Shown here: in pieces, positions 38,717 to 48,302 of the stretch
How positions within the stretch are numbered: the stretch's first letter is position 1
Layout: every line of letters begins with the position of its first letter
Origin: Oxalobacteraceae bacterium OTU3CINTB1
GTDB lineage: Bacteria; Pseudomonadota; Gammaproteobacteria; Burkholderiales; Burkholderiaceae_D
NCBI GenBank assembly: GCA_024123955.1
Contig: CP099652.1
Coordinates: forward strand, 6,076,001-6,140,000
Direction of reading: 5' to 3'
Length of the DNA: 64,000 bases
The notes under the pieces: model-generated
What the model was told of the DNA's origin: nothing
Database searches by the model: none
What the model saw: the letters and a program-made list of their open reading frames with translations, nothing else
Position numbers and translations under genes: made by a program

Positions 38717-40302
38717 TTCGTCCTCATCATGGTTAACCGGGCCGACAACGCCAGCTGCGCGTGATCGACATCGGAGAATGGCAGTTTCTTGCCCTTGATT
38801 TCCTGGTACGGCTCATGGCCTTTGCCGGCCAACAGAATCACATCCGGCTTGGCGGCGTGCTTGATCGCCGACAGGATCGCGGCGGCGCGGTCGTCCAGCG
38901 TCTGCACCGTCGACGCCGGATTGTTCCGGTCCATGCCGGCGACGATCTGCTCGATGATCGAATGCGGGTCTTCGCTGCGCGGATTGTCGCTGGTGACCAG
39001 CACATGGTCGGCCATCTGCGCGATCTTGCCCATCTGCGGACGCTTGCCCGGATCGCGGTCGCCGCCGCAGCCGAACACGCACCACAGCTGGCCGCCACGG
39101 TCGCTCGCCACGGCGCGCAGCGCCACCAGGGTTTTCTCCAGCGCGTCCGGGGTGTGCGCGTAGTCGATGACGATCATCGGCGCGTCCTGGCCGCCCACCT
39201 GCTGCATGCGGCCCGGTGCCGGCCGCAGCGCCTCGACCGCCTCGATGGCGGCGCGCAGGCCCAGGCCCTTGGCCAGCATCGCGCCCATCACGCCCAGCGC
39301 GTTGCTGATGTTGAAGTGGCCGACCAGCTTCGTTTTGATCAGCGCCACGCCCAGCGCCGACTCCAGGTGGAATTCGGTGCCGGCGCTGCGGGTGCTGCGG
39401 AACTGGCTGGCGCGCAGCATCAGCACGCCGTCGATGTCAGGCTGCGTGGCGGCGTCGCGCAGGGTATAGCCGATCAGCGGAATGACGCCTGAAAGTGCGC
39501 CCGCCAATGGCGCCTTCGATTTCAGATGCGCGATCAGGCGCAGGCCCATCGGATCGTCCAGGTTGACGACGGCCGTCTTCAGGCCTGGCCAGTCGAACAG
39601 TTTGGTCTTGGCCGCTTCGTACGCCGCCATGTCGCCGTGGTAGTCCAGGTGGTCGCGGGTCAGGTTGGTGAACAGCGCGACGTCGAAATGCATACCCGCC
39701 AGGCGGCCCTGTTCCAGACCGATCGACGACGCTTCGATCGCCAGCGACTTGGCGCCCTGGTCGCGCAGGTCGGCCAGGGTGCGCGCCAGCAGCACCGCGT
39801 CCGGCGTCGTGTAGCCGGTGACGTCGTATTCGACTTCGCCGCGCGCGCGGAACACGCCCACGCCGAGGGTGCCGATGACGGCGGCCGGTTCGGCCCCGCG
39901 CGACAAGGCCTGCCCCAGCCACACCGCGCTGGAGGTCTTGCCGTTGGTGCCGGTGACGGCGACGGTGAACATCGCCTCATCCGGCTGCTGGTAATAAGCG
40001 TGGGCGATCAGGCCCGCATGCTGTTTCAGATTGTCGACGGTGATATACGGCACGCTCCAGCTGTCGTTCCAGGTGAAGCCGGCCGGGTCCACCACGACCA
40101 GTGCCGCGCCCTGCTCGATGGCGCCGTCGATGAAGCCACGGCCGTCGACGGCGTTGGCTGCATCGGCTGCAAAAGCAAAAAACACATCGCCCAGCTTGAT
40201 GCGGCGCGAGTCCGACGCAAGCTGCGCGCCAGGCGCCAGCTTGCGGATCGCCGCCGCGATGGCCGCGAAATCGGCCGATGGATCGAAGTTAAAAGTCGTC
40301 AC
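38713..40302 (-). CDS. murE: UDP-MurNAc-Ala-Glu--diaminopimelate ligase MurE
   Basis: 529 residues. Adds meso-diaminopimelate as the third residue of the stem. 'LASDSRRIKLGDVFFAFA', ATP loop 'VTGTNGKTSSAVWLG', 'EASSIGLEQGRL', 'NLTRDHLDYHGDMAAYEAAK', and 'DYAHTPDALEK'. The C-terminal DNPRSEDP segment carries the DAP-specific arginine motif (DNPR). The start is GTG at 40302, overlapping the ftsI stop as GTGA; no ATG is in frame near this point. The longer frame to 40833 runs over ftsI. Confidence 0.95.
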   Translation of the reverse strand: MTTFNFDPSADFAAIAAAIRKLAPGAQLASDSRRIKLGDVFFAFAADAANAVDGRGFIDGAIEQGAALVVVDPAGFTWNDSWSVPYITVDNLKQHAGLIAHAYYQQPDEAMFTVAVTGTNGKTSSAVWLGQALSRGAEPAAVIGTLGVGVFRARGEVEYDVTGYTTPDAVLLARTLADLRDQGAKSLAIEASSIGLEQGRLAGMHFDVALFTNLTRDHLDYHGDMAAYEAAKTKLFDWPGLKTAVVNLDDPMGLRLIAHLKSKAPLAGALSGVIPLIGYTLRDAATQPDIDGVLMLRASQFRSTRSAGTEFHLESALGVALIKTKLVGHFNISNALGVMGAMLAKGLGLRAAIEAVEALRPAPGRMQQVGGQDAPMIVIDYAHTPDALEKTLVALRAVASDRGGQLWCVFGCGGDRDPGKRPQMGKIAQMADHVLVTSDNPRSEDPHSIIEQIVAGMDRNNPASTVQTLDDRAAAILSAIKHAAKPDVILLAGKGHEPYQEIKGKKLPFSDVDHAQLALSARLTMMRTN

Positions 40303-42074
40303 ATGTTCCCCTGTGCTGCGGACTCTGGAATGATGATATGGGTCAGGTCGGAATCCGGCGCCACGTTCTTGGCGCGCAGGGCCTGCGCCGCCAGGGCGGA
40401 AAACACCGGACCGGCGACGTCGCCGCCGTATTTGAGCGGGCCGCTTGGTTCGTCGATCATGACGGCGATAATGAAGCGCGGGTCCGACATCGGCGCCATG
40501 CCGACGAAGTTGCCGATGTATTTGGTATGCGAGTAGCGCCCGCCGATGAATTTTTGCGCGGTACCGGTCTTGCCGCCCACGCGGTAGCCCGGCACCTGCG
40601 CCTTGACGGCGGAGCCGCCCGGCAGCGTGACCATTTCCAGCATCTCGCGCATTTCCGCCGCGGTTTTCGGGCTGATGACCTGGGTGCCGTGCGGCGCCTC
40701 GTGCACCTTCTGGAACGACAGCGGAATGATGTCGCCGTCGCGCGCCAGCACCAGGTAGGCGCGCGCCAACTGGATCAGCGACACCGAGACACCCTGGCCG
40801 AAGCTCATGTTGGCGTGTTCGATCGGACGCCATGATTTATAGGGCCTCAAGCGGCCGGCGACGGCGCCCGGGAAGCCCCATTTGGGCTGCTGCCCGAAAC
40901 CGAGCTTGGTGTACATCTCCCACAGATCCTGTGGCGTCATCAACATGGCGATCTTGGTGGTGCCGATGTTGGACGACTTCTGGATGACGGTCTGGACATC
41001 GATCGTGTGGTTGGCGTGGGTATCGTGGATCACGCGGTCGGCGATCACCATGGCGCCGTTACCGGTGTCGAACATGGTGTGCGGCGTGATTTTTTTCGCT
41101 TCCAGCGCCATCACCACCGGGAACGGCTTCATCGACGATCCCGGCTCGAAGGTGTCGGTCATCACGCGGTTGCGCAGCTGTTCGCCGGTCAGCTTGGAGC
41201 GGTCGTTCGGATTGTAGGTCGGGTAGTTGGCCAGCGCCAGCACCTCGCCGGTGTGGACGTCCAGCACCACCGCGGCGCCGGCCTTGGCGTTGAACTTCTC
41301 GACCGCTTCCTTGATCTGGGTGAAGGCGATGTACTGGATCTTGCTGTCGATCGACAGCGTCAGGTCCTTGCCGTCGTGCGGCTCGCGGATCGACTCGATA
41401 TCCTCGACGATGTGGCCCAGGCGGTCCTTGATCACGCGGCGGCTGCCCGGCTGGCCGACCAGCGTTTTCTGCTGCGCCAGTTCCATCGATTCCTGGCCCA
41501 CGTCTTCGACGTTGGTGAAGCCCACCACGTGGGTCGTCACTTCGCCCTGCGGATAGAAGCGCTTGTATTCTTTACGGGTCTGCACGCCCTCGATGCCCAG
41601 CTTGACGATCTTGTCGGCCACGTCCTGCTCGACCTGGCGCTTCAGATAGACGAAGCCACGGTCCGAATCGAGTTTTTTCTGAAGCTCGGCATTGCTCATG
41701 CCGAGCAGCTGCGCCAGTTGTTTCAGCTTGTCGGCCGGTGCGTTCTGCACGTCGTCCGGGATCGCCCAGATGGCCTTGACCGGCACCGACGACGCCAGCA
41801 CCTGGCCATCGCGGTCGGTGATTTTGCCGCGCGTGGCCGGCAAGTCCAGCGTGCGCGCGTAGCGGATCTCGCCCTGCTTTTGCAGGAACTGGGTCGACAC
41901 GCCCTGCAGCCACGCGGCGCGGGCGGCCAGCGCGAAGAAGGCGAAGAACAGCACGAACAGCACCACGCGCGAACGCCACACCGGCAGGCGCACCGCCAGT
42001 ACGGGGTTCTTCGAGAACGGCACGCCCTTGGAGCGTGCCACGCGCGAGGTGTTCACGTTGGAGCCGCGGCTCAT
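40299..42074 (-). CDS. ftsI: Septal transpeptidase FtsI (PBP3)
   Basis: 591-residue class B penicillin-binding protein that crosslinks septal peptidoglycan with FtsW. Short cytoplasmic N-terminus, one membrane helix (VVLFVLFFAFFALAARAAW), pedestal domain with 'RGKITDRDGQVLASS', then the transpeptidase: SxxK in EPGSSMKPF, SxN in KSSNIG, and KTGT in GGKTGTAQK. The ATG at 42074 overlaps the ftsL stop by four bases; the longer frame to 42206 is an overlap with ftsL. Confidence 0.96.
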   Translation of the reverse strand: MSRGSNVNTSRVARSKGVPFSKNPVLAVRLPVWRSRVVLFVLFFAFFALAARAAWLQGVSTQFLQKQGEIRYARTLDLPATRGKITDRDGQVLASSVPVKAIWAIPDDVQNAPADKLKQLAQLLGMSNAELQKKLDSDRGFVYLKRQVEQDVADKIVKLGIEGVQTRKEYKRFYPQGEVTTHVVGFTNVEDVGQESMELAQQKTLVGQPGSRRVIKDRLGHIVEDIESIREPHDGKDLTLSIDSKIQYIAFTQIKEAVEKFNAKAGAAVVLDVHTGEVLALANYPTYNPNDRSKLTGEQLRNRVMTDTFEPGSSMKPFPVVMALEAKKITPHTMFDTGNGAMVIADRVIHDTHANHTIDVQTVIQKSSNIGTTKIAMLMTPQDLWEMYTKLGFGQQPKWGFPGAVAGRLRPYKSWRPIEHANMSFGQGVSVSLIQLARAYLVLARDGDIIPLSFQKVHEAPHGTQVISPKTAAEMREMLEMVTLPGGSAVKAQVPGYRVGGKTGTAQKFIGGRYSHTKYIGNFVGMAPMSDPRFIIAVMIDEPSGPLKYGGDVAGPVFSALAAQALRAKNVAPDSDLTHIIIPESAAQGNM

Positions 42075-42346
42075 TTCGATCCTTCCGGCGTCAGGTACTG
42101 CGTGCGCGCGGCCGTCAGCGGCGTCATGGTCAGGTCGCGGCGCGCGATCTCCTCGATGCGCGCGTGCTTGCCCAGGGTCGACTGGTCGAGCTGCAGCTGC
42201 GCCCACTCGATATCGAGCTGGCGCGCCTTCGACTGCGAGCGTTCCAGTTCGATGAACAGGTGGCGCGCCTGGTACTGGGCGTTGACGACCGACAGGCCGC
42301 AGCCCACCAGCAGCGCCGCCAGCACCAGGTTGATCTTGCCGCTCAT
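42071..42346 (-). CDS. ftsL: Cell division protein FtsL
   Basis: 91-residue bitopic protein. Membrane helix near the N-terminus ([19 protein letters not shown]) and a coiled coil ([31 protein letters not shown]) that pairs with FtsB and binds FtsQ, controlling FtsWI. Size and place between rsmH and ftsI confirm it, as the sequence itself is poorly conserved. It overlaps both neighbours by four bases. Confidence 0.93.
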   Translation of the reverse strand: MSGKINLVLAALLVGCGLSVVNAQYQARHLFIELERSQSKARQLDIEWAQLQLDQSTLGKHARIEEIARRDLTMTPLTAARTQYLTPEGSK

Positions 42347-43308
42347 TGCGCCTCCGCCGGAATGGGAAGGCGGCGCGCCACCCGCATCACCGCCGAGCGG
42401 GAACGCGGATTGGCGTCGACTTCGGCGTCGGACGGTTTCATCTTGAACAGCAGCTTGAGCTCCGGCTGCGGCAAATCGACCGCGCGGATCGGCAGGCGCC
42501 GGTCCGGCTGTTCGACATTGGCCTTGGACGCGAAGAAGCGCTTGACCATGCGGTCTTCCAGCGAATGGAAGCTGATGATCGCGATGATGCCGCCCGGCGC
42601 CAGACTGGCGTAGGCCTGGTTTAAACCGACCTCGAGGTCTTCAAGCTCTTTATTGATGAAAATCCGGATAGCTTGAAATGTGCGGGTTGCCGGATCCTTG
42701 CCCTTTTCCCGAGTCTTGACCGCGCCTGCCACGATGCCGGCAAGCTGTCGTGTGGTTGAAATTGGTTCGACTGCCCGGCGAGCAACAATCGCCTTTGCAA
42801 TCTGAAAAGCAAACCGTTCTTCCCCATATTCTTTGATCACCTTTTCCAGTGTCTGTTCGGTTTCTGTGGCGAGCCACGCCGCCGCCGACATGCCGCGCGT
42901 GGTATCCATGCGCATGTCGAGCGGACCATCGTTACGGAAGCTGAAGCCGCGCGCGGCGTCGTCCACCTGCGGCGACGAGATGCCCAGGTCGAGCAGGATG
43001 CCGTCGACCTGGCCCACGCCGCGTTCGGCCAGCGCCGCCGTCATCGTGGCGAAGCTGTCGTGGACGATCGTGAAGCGCGGATCGTCGATTTGTTCGGCGG
43101 TGGCGATGGCCTGCAAGTCCTTGTCGAAGGCGATCAGGCGCGCGTTGGCGCCCAGCTTCGACAGGATCAGGCGCGAATGGCCGCCGCGGCCGAAGGTGCC
43201 GTCGACGTAGACGCCGTCGGCGCGCGCGCCGTCCAGCGCGAGGGCGTCGACCGCTTCGTCAAGCAGCACCGTGCGATGCTGAAATTCAGGCACCGATGTG
43301 GATGTCAT
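42343..43308 (-). CDS. rsmH: 16S rRNA (cytosine-1402-N4) methyltransferase RsmH
   Basis: 321 residues. Methylates N4 of C1402 in 16S rRNA at the P site. '[13 protein letters not shown]', SAM motif '[20 protein letters not shown]', '[33 protein letters not shown]', '[15 protein letters not shown]' and '[16 protein letters not shown]' are the MraW signatures. The ATG at 43308 is given; a GTG one codon earlier (43311) is possible. It follows mraZ after 9 bases. Confidence 0.96.
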   Translation of the reverse strand: MTSTSVPEFQHRTVLLDEAVDALALDGARADGVYVDGTFGRGGHSRLILSKLGANARLIAFDKDLQAIATAEQIDDPRFTIVHDSFATMTAALAERGVGQVDGILLDLGISSPQVDDAARGFSFRNDGPLDMRMDTTRGMSAAAWLATETEQTLEKVIKEYGEERFAFQIAKAIVARRAVEPISTTRQLAGIVAGAVKTREKGKDPATRTFQAIRIFINKELEDLEVGLNQAYASLAPGGIIAIISFHSLEDRMVKRFFASKANVEQPDRRLPIRAVDLPQPELKLLFKMKPSDAEVDANPRSRSAVMRVARRLPIPAEAQ

Positions 43309-43317
43309 CACGGGACC

Positions 43318-43746
43318 TTAGAAAGAGAAATTGGCGAGTACATCGGGGGTGCCGGCTTCAATCGCCTGCTGCTCTTTTTCCGCCTGCTTGGCGGCATCCC
43401 AGATTTCGAAGTGGGAGCCCATGCCCATCATCATGACTTCGCGCTCCAGGCCGACGGCGGCCCGCAGCTCCGGCGAAATCAGGATGCGGCCGGCCGTGTC
43501 CATTTCGACGTCGGTGGCGTAACCGAGGAATATCCGTTGCCACGCGCGTGCCTGCATCGGCCACTGGGCAATCTGTTGACGGTGTTGTTCCCACACCGGG
43601 CGGGGGAACAACATGACGCAGCCATCGGGGTGGCGGGTCAGGGTGAGGCGGCCTTCGCATTGGATCGAGAGCGCGTCACGATGCTTGGCGGGGATAGACA
43701 TCCTGCCTTTTGCATCGAGATTGATTGCGGACGCGCCTTGAAACAC
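43318..43746 (-). CDS. mraZ: Transcriptional regulator MraZ
   Basis: 142-residue double AbrB/SpoVT-type DNA-binding protein ([26 protein letters not shown] and the second copy [36 protein letters not shown]). It forms a ring that binds repeats upstream of its own operon and represses it. The start is GTG at 43746 with AAGG seven bases before. The array of five 10-bp-spaced boxes at 43827-43871 is its likely target. It is the first gene of the 15-gene dcw operon. Confidence 0.96.
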   Translation of the reverse strand: MFQGASAINLDAKGRMSIPAKHRDALSIQCEGRLTLTRHPDGCVMLFPRPVWEQHRQQIAQWPMQARAWQRIFLGYATDVEMDTAGRILISPELRAAVGLEREVMMMGMGSHFEIWDAAKQAEKEQQAIEAGTPDVLANFSF

Positions 43747-43826
43747 GGGATTACCTTTTGACCTCAGTATGGTTAGCGGAGCATGAACGGCGACTTTCCA
43801 GTTTCATCTCCCCCGCCGCTAAGTCA

Positions 43827-43898
43827 GGACAAATTTCCCACAAAAAGACACTTTTTCACACAGATGCCCACTTTAGAGGATGGGAGAATAGCGGTCAA
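43827..43898 (-). promoter_or_regulatory. dcw promoter with MraZ box array
   Basis: On the minus strand: -35 TTGACC (43893-43898), 17-bp spacer, -10 TAAAGT (43870-43875). Beginning inside the -10 and continuing downstream are five 5-bp boxes with an exact 10-bp period: GTGGG (43867-43871), GTGTG (43857-43861), GTGTC (43847-43851), GTGGG (43837-43841) and the weaker TGTCC (43827-43831). MraZ of E. coli binds TGGG-type repeats spaced the same way next to its own promoter. Hence autorepression of the cluster is likely. Confidence 0.8.
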
Positions 43899-44447
43899 GC
43901 GCTTTCAGGCAAACGAAACAGGGATTTTAGTAATGAAATTAAGGACTTAGCGCAATTCCTTGAAGCCAGCTAGAAATAAAATAACTCGACAAATTAAGTA
44001 CTTATGGAAGACTGTGAATGTGCTACCTCATCTACACACATGTGTATGCATGCACTAAAGCGGTGAAAATGAATTCCCAAAATAATTGAAATATTTACAT
44101 ATAGTTGCAAAGCGCCAACATTGACGTATCACATTGACAACTGGTCAATAGATCGCCCAACGGCGCTGAAAGTCGCGTGGTTTGATAGGGGAATGGTCGG
44201 ATGTCGCGCCAGCAGCGCGATAACGGGGAGTATGAAACCTTGTAATAACTGCAGCTTCGTTTTTGCTAGTCAACAGCGGCCGGACCGTCGATATATTTTC
44301 GACAAGCAATTTGTATAGACAATTTTTTGACTGCCGCACTGCACCAAAAACGTCATTATACGCCTGAGCCAGGAGACAATTCCAGCGCGAATTGCCGAAA
44401 AAACTGTCAACTTTCGTAACAAAAGCATAATTTATATTACTTACAGC
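43899..44447. other. AT-rich intergenic region between dcw promoter and glpK
   Basis: About 550 bases with no convincing gene on either strand. Small dyads are present: TACACA-CA-TGTGTA at 44033-44046 and ATTGAC-AACTG-GTCAAT at 44133-44149. No ribosome sites or protein-like frames were found. It could carry far upstream control of mraZ or a small RNA; nothing shows which. Confidence 0.4.
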
Positions 44448-45947
44448 TCAGGCCGCCCAACCCCTGGAGCGATCGACGGCGCGCGCCCAGCCTTCCATCA
44501 GCGCACTGCGCCGGTCGGCGCCCATGACGGGGTCGAAGCGGCGTTCGCAGGTCCACTGGGCGGCGACCTCCTCGCGGGTTTGCCAGAAGCCCACCGCCAG
44601 GCCGGCCAGGTGGGCGGCGCCCAGCGCCGTGGTCTCGGTCACGCGCGGACGCACCACCGGCACGCCCAGCAAATCGGCCTGGAACTGCATCAGCAGGTCG
44701 TTGCGGGCGGCCCCGCCGTCGGCGCGCACCTCGGTCAGCGGAATGTCCCGGCTCGACGCCGCCACATCCTTCTGCATGGCGGCCATCAGCTCCGCGCTTT
44801 GATAGGCGATCGCCTCCAGCGCCGCGCGGGCGATGTGGGCGCGGTTGCTGCCCCGGCTCAGCCCCACCAGCGCGCCGCGCGCGTACGGGTCCCAGTGCGG
44901 CGCCCCCAGGCCGACGAAGGCCGGCACCATGAACACGCCGCCGCTGTCGGGCACACTGGCGGCCAGCGGCTCGACGTCGGACGATTTCTCGATGATGCCA
45001 AGGCCGTCGCGCAGCCACTGCACCGTAGCGCCGCCCATGAAGACGCTGCCCTCCATCAGATACTCGGTGGCGCCGTCGACCCGCCAGCCGACGGTGGTCA
45101 GCAGGCGGTTGTGCGACACCACCGGATGCTCGCCCAGCTGCATCAGCATGAAGCATCCGGTGCCATAGGTATTCTTGGCCATGCCCGGCGCGTGGCAGGC
45201 TTGGCCGAAGGTGGCGGCCTGCTGGTCGCCGGCGATGCCGGCCACCGCGATCGGCGCGCCGAACAGCGAGGCCTTGGTCATGCCGACTTCCTCGCTGGAC
45301 GACACCACCTGCGGCAGCATCGACGCCGGAATATCGAACAGCTGCAGCAAATCCTGGTCCCAGCGCATCAGGTGGATATTAAACAGCAGCGTGCGCGAGG
45401 CGTTGCTCACGTCCGTCACGTGGCGCCCCGTCAGCTTGTACACCAGCCAGCTGTCGACGGTGCCGAACGCCAGCCCGCCCTGGCGCGCCCGGTCGCGCGC
45501 GCCGGGCACGTGGTCGAGCAGCCATTTCAGTTTGGTGGCGGAGAAGTAGGAATCGAGTTCGAGGCCGGTAATGCCGGCGATGCGACCGGCCTTGCCGTCG
45601 GCGCGCAGCGCGTCGCAGGTATCCGCGGTGCGGCGGTCCTGCCAGACGATGGCCGGCGCGATCGGCTCGCCCGTCTTGCGGTCCCACACCAGGGTGGTCT
45701 CGCGCTGGTTGGCGATGCCGATGGCGAGGATCTGGCGGCTTTCGACCTGATTGTCGTGCAAGACCTTGCGGGCGACGGCCAACTGGCTGTTCCAGATGTC
45801 GTTGGGGTCGTGCTCGACCCAGCCGGGCTGCGGGAAATGCTGGGGATATTCGGCCGCCGCGCTGCCGCAGATCTGTCCCTGGTGGTCGAACAGGATGGCG
45901 CGCGAACTGGTGGTGCCTTGATCCAAGGCCAGTATGTATGTTTTCAT
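44448..45947 (-). CDS. glpK: Glycerol kinase
   Basis: 499-residue FGGY kinase making glycerol-3-phosphate. '[17 protein letters not shown]' (phosphate-1), '[11 protein letters not shown]', '[31 protein letters not shown]', '[14 protein letters not shown]' region, '[25 protein letters not shown]' and '[11 protein letters not shown]' follow GlpK closely. The start ATG at 45947 has GGGGA seven bases before; a GTG two codons earlier is possible. No glpF, glpD or glpR is close. It lies 65 bases downstream of rnpB in the same direction, with two hairpins (45965-45981, 45987-45999) in the gap. Confidence 0.95.
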   Translation of the reverse strand: MKTYILALDQGTTSSRAILFDHQGQICGSAAAEYPQHFPQPGWVEHDPNDIWNSQLAVARKVLHDNQVESRQILAIGIANQRETTLVWDRKTGEPIAPAIVWQDRRTADTCDALRADGKAGRIAGITGLELDSYFSATKLKWLLDHVPGARDRARQGGLAFGTVDSWLVYKLTGRHVTDVSNASRTLLFNIHLMRWDQDLLQLFDIPASMLPQVVSSSEEVGMTKASLFGAPIAVAGIAGDQQAATFGQACHAPGMAKNTYGTGCFMLMQLGEHPVVSHNRLLTTVGWRVDGATEYLMEGSVFMGGATVQWLRDGLGIIEKSSDVEPLAASVPDSGGVFMVPAFVGLGAPHWDPYARGALVGLSRGSNRAHIARAALEAIAYQSAELMAAMQKDVAASSRDIPLTEVRADGGAARNDLLMQFQADLLGVPVVRPRVTETTALGAAHLAGLAVGFWQTREEVAAQWTCERRFDPVMGADRRSALMEGWARAVDRSRGWAA

Positions 45948-46011
45948 CGGCACGTCCCCAGGTCGACGCGGTATGCGCGTCGGTCCCGCGGCAGCCGCGA
46001 ATGTCTATATT

Positions 46012-46356
46012 AGTTGAAGCAAGCCGATAGGCCGGATTTTGTTACGGCGCGGGCGAACCCGCGCTATGACAGCCATTCCTCTAGGCGCTGGATTACTCCA
46101 GCGCTCAAGCTTCCTACCCGCACGCTCCGCGAGCAGCATCATCGCGTGCCTATTTGGAATTGCACCAGGTGGAGGTTACCGCGTTTCACCGTAACTTAAT
46201 ACGCTCGTCTCTGTGGCCCTATTCCTCGCCTTATACCTTGGGCTTGCGCTTGCGGCTTTCAGCGGACGGCCGTTAACCGTCACCCCGCTCTATGGAGTCC
46301 GGACCTTCCTCCCGCCAGGCATTACGCGCTGGCCAGCGGCTGTCTGGCTTGCTTCA
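46012..46356 (-). ncRNA. rnpB: RNase P RNA
   Basis: Catalytic RNA that trims the 5' leader of tRNAs, bacterial class A. Read on the minus strand, it starts TGAAGCAAGCCAGACAG at 46356 and ends GGCTTGCTTCA near 46012, so the ends pair as helix P1. The universal blocks are present: GAGGAAGGTCCGGACTCC (P4 5' side region), 'GGTGAAACGCGG', 'CAATTCCAAATAGG', 'GGGTAGGAAGCTTGAG' and 'TAGAGGAATGGCTGTC'. Length about 345 fits the class. A -10 TACAAT (46363-46368) sits seven bases before the 5' end. Confidence 0.93.
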
Positions 46357-46362
46357 GGCGGT

Positions 46363-46393
46363 ATTGTACCAGCCGGGCCGCCGATTCTATAAT
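46363..46393. promoter_or_regulatory. Overlapping divergent promoters of rnpB and the ThDP enzyme
   Basis: Plus strand: -35 TTGTAC (46364-46369), 18-bp spacer, -10 TATAAT (46388-46393), for the gene at 46471. Minus strand: -10 TACAAT at 46363-46368, seven bases from the rnpB 5' end. The rnpB -10 and the divergent -35 are almost the same six bases, so the two promoters probably exclude each other. Confidence 0.7.
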
Positions 46394-46470
46394 TTGATGT
46401 CGCCATTTGAAAAGCGCCGCCCCCTGCCCGGCCGTAGAATCATGCTACCTATCCCCCTTGAGGCCAGAAC

Positions 46471-48171
46471 ATGACGCACCCAACCCGCACCGGCGGCCAG
46501 ATCCTGGTCGACGCCCTGAAGATCCACGGCGTCGACACCGCTTTCGGCGTACCCGGCGAAAGCTACCTGGACGTGCTCGACGCGCTGCATGACTCCGACA
46601 TCCGCTTCATCATCAACCGCCAGGAGGGCGGCGCCGCCTTCATGGCCGACGCCTACGGCAAGATGACGGGCAAGCCGGGTATCTGCTTCGTCACGCGCGG
46701 CCCGGGCGCGACCAACGCCTCGATCGGCGTGCACACCGCCTACCAGGATTCGACGCCGATGATCCTGTTCATCGGCCAGGTCGGCAACGACTTCATCGAC
46801 CGCGAAGCCTTCCAGGAGATCGACTACCGCCGCATGTATGGCCAAATGGCCAAATGGGTGGCGCAGATCGACCGCGCCGAGCGCATTCCCGAATACCTCG
46901 CGCGCGCCTTCCAGGTTGCCACCAGCGGCCGTCCGGGCCCGGTGGTGCTGGCGCTGCCCGAGGACATGCTGATCGATACGGCCGCGGTGGCCGATACGCG
47001 CGCGTATCAGGCGGTGCAAGCCTCGCCGTCGGCGGCGCAGATCGACGTGCTGCGCGCCATGCTCGCCAGCGCCAAAAAGCCGCTGGTCCTGCTGGGCGGC
47101 GGCGGCTGGAACGCGCAAGCCTGCGCCGACCTGCAGCGCTTCGCCGAAGCCAACCACCTGCCGGTGGGCTGCGCCTTCCGCTTCCAGGATTTGCTCGACA
47201 ACGCCCACCCCAACTATGTCGGCGATGTCGGCATCGGCATCAACCCGAAACTGGCGGCGCGCGTGCGCGAGGCCGACGTGATCCTCGCCATCGGCCCGCG
47301 CCTGGGCGAGATGACCACCGGCGGCTACGCGCTGATTTCCGCGCCGGTGCCGGCGCAGCGCCTGATCCACGTCCACGCCGACGCGCAAGAACTGGGCAGC
47401 GTCTACCAGGCGGAATTGATGATCAACAGCGGCATGCCGCAGATCGCGGCCATGCTGGCGGCGATGGCGCCGGTCGACGCCGGCGCATGGAGCGACTCCG
47501 TGGCCGAGGCCAAGGCGGATCTGGCGGCATGGCAGCAGCAGCCGGCGATTTTCCAGGACGGCCAGGCGCCGCTGGACTTGTGGCAGGTGGTGCAGCAGAT
47601 CGACAAGATCGCGCCGCACGACACCATCATCACCAACGGCGCCGGCAATTACGCCACCTGGGCGCACCGTTTCCACAGCTACGGCGGCATGCGCACGCAA
47701 TTGGCGCCGACCAGCGGCGCGATGGGCTACAGCGTGCCGGCCGGCGTGGCCGCCAAGATCATCGACCCGAAACGCACGGTGATCACCTTCGCCGGCGACG
47801 GCGAATACATGATGAACGGCCAGGAGCTGGCCACGGCGGTGCAGTACAAGGCGGGGGTGGTGATCATCGTCTTCAACAACGGCATGTTCGGCACCATCCG
47901 CATGCACCAGGAGCGCGACTATCCGGGACGCGTATCGGGCACGGAGCTGCACAATCCCGATTTTGCCGCGCTGGCGGTGGCGTATGGCGCGCATGGGGAA
48001 GTGGTCGACAAGACGGCCGATTTCGGCCCGGCGCTGGAGCGCGCGCTGGCGCATGCCAACGGCCGCAGCCTGCCGGCGCTGATCGAGTTGCGCTACGACG
48101 GCAACCTGATCACGCCCGGCGCCACGCTGGAAACGATCCGCAAGAACGCCGAAGCGGCCAAGAAAACTTGA
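46471..48171 (+). CDS. ThDP-dependent enzyme, acetolactate synthase-like
   Basis: 566 residues with the three domains of the pyruvate oxidase/acetohydroxyacid synthase family. The catalytic Glu52 lies in INRQEGGAAFMADAYGK, the middle domain 'KPLVLLGGGGWNAQ', and the ThDP motif starts with GDG at 442-444 (FAGDGEYMMNGQELATAVQYK ... FNNGMFGTIRMHQ). It is probably not the ilvB of valine/isoleucine synthesis: no small subunit follows, and the sequence fits the stand-alone clade; the product could be another thiamine enzyme such as a carboligase or decarboxylase. No signal peptide. Followed directly by a REP-like palindrome. Confidence 0.85.
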   Translation: MTHPTRTGGQILVDALKIHGVDTAFGVPGESYLDVLDALHDSDIRFIINRQEGGAAFMADAYGKMTGKPGICFVTRGPGATNASIGVHTAYQDSTPMILFIGQVGNDFIDREAFQEIDYRRMYGQMAKWVAQIDRAERIPEYLARAFQVATSGRPGPVVLALPEDMLIDTAAVADTRAYQAVQASPSAAQIDVLRAMLASAKKPLVLLGGGGWNAQACADLQRFAEANHLPVGCAFRFQDLLDNAHPNYVGDVGIGINPKLAARVREADVILAIGPRLGEMTTGGYALISAPVPAQRLIHVHADAQELGSVYQAELMINSGMPQIAAMLAAMAPVDAGAWSDSVAEAKADLAAWQQQPAIFQDGQAPLDLWQVVQQIDKIAPHDTIITNGAGNYATWAHRFHSYGGMRTQLAPTSGAMGYSVPAGVAAKIIDPKRTVITFAGDGEYMMNGQELATAVQYKAGVVIIVFNNGMFGTIRMHQERDYPGRVSGTELHNPDFAALAVAYGAHGEVVDKTADFGPALERALAHANGRSLPALIELRYDGNLITPGATLETIRKNAEAAKKT

Positions 48172-48180
48172 CTGGACGAG

Positions 48181-48278
48181 GAGATACGTAGGGCGGATTA
48201 GGCGGCACGCCGTAATCCGCCAAGCGCCGGCGACGGCTCATGGCGGATTACGCTGCGCTAATCCGCCCTACGTGTCTC
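48181..48278. repeat. REP-like 98-bp palindrome, copy 2
   Basis: Second copy of the element at 10033-10132. The arms GAGATACGTAGGGCGGATTA and TAATCCGCCCTACGTGTCTC pair with one mismatch; the right half matches copy 1 almost base for base over 30 positions. It lies between the ThDP gene (+) and a small secreted protein gene (-), so may act as a shared terminator. Confidence 0.85.
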
Positions 48279-48302
48279 CACGAATCGCATGCATCGCTAT
48301 GC

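Noticed and set aside
40303..40833. N-terminal extension of murE through ftsI sequence
   Set aside because: It overlaps ftsI by 530 bases; the GTG at 40302 forms a GTGA junction and gives the normal MurE length.
44121..44318. Short frames on both strands in the mraZ/glpK gap
   Set aside because: Short, mutually antisense, no ribosome site, no motif.
46387..48054. 555-codon minus-strand frame opposite the ThDP enzyme
   Set aside because: Antisense shadow; the ThDP enzyme has catalytic Glu and GDG motifs, the shadow has none and also runs into the rnpB promoter.
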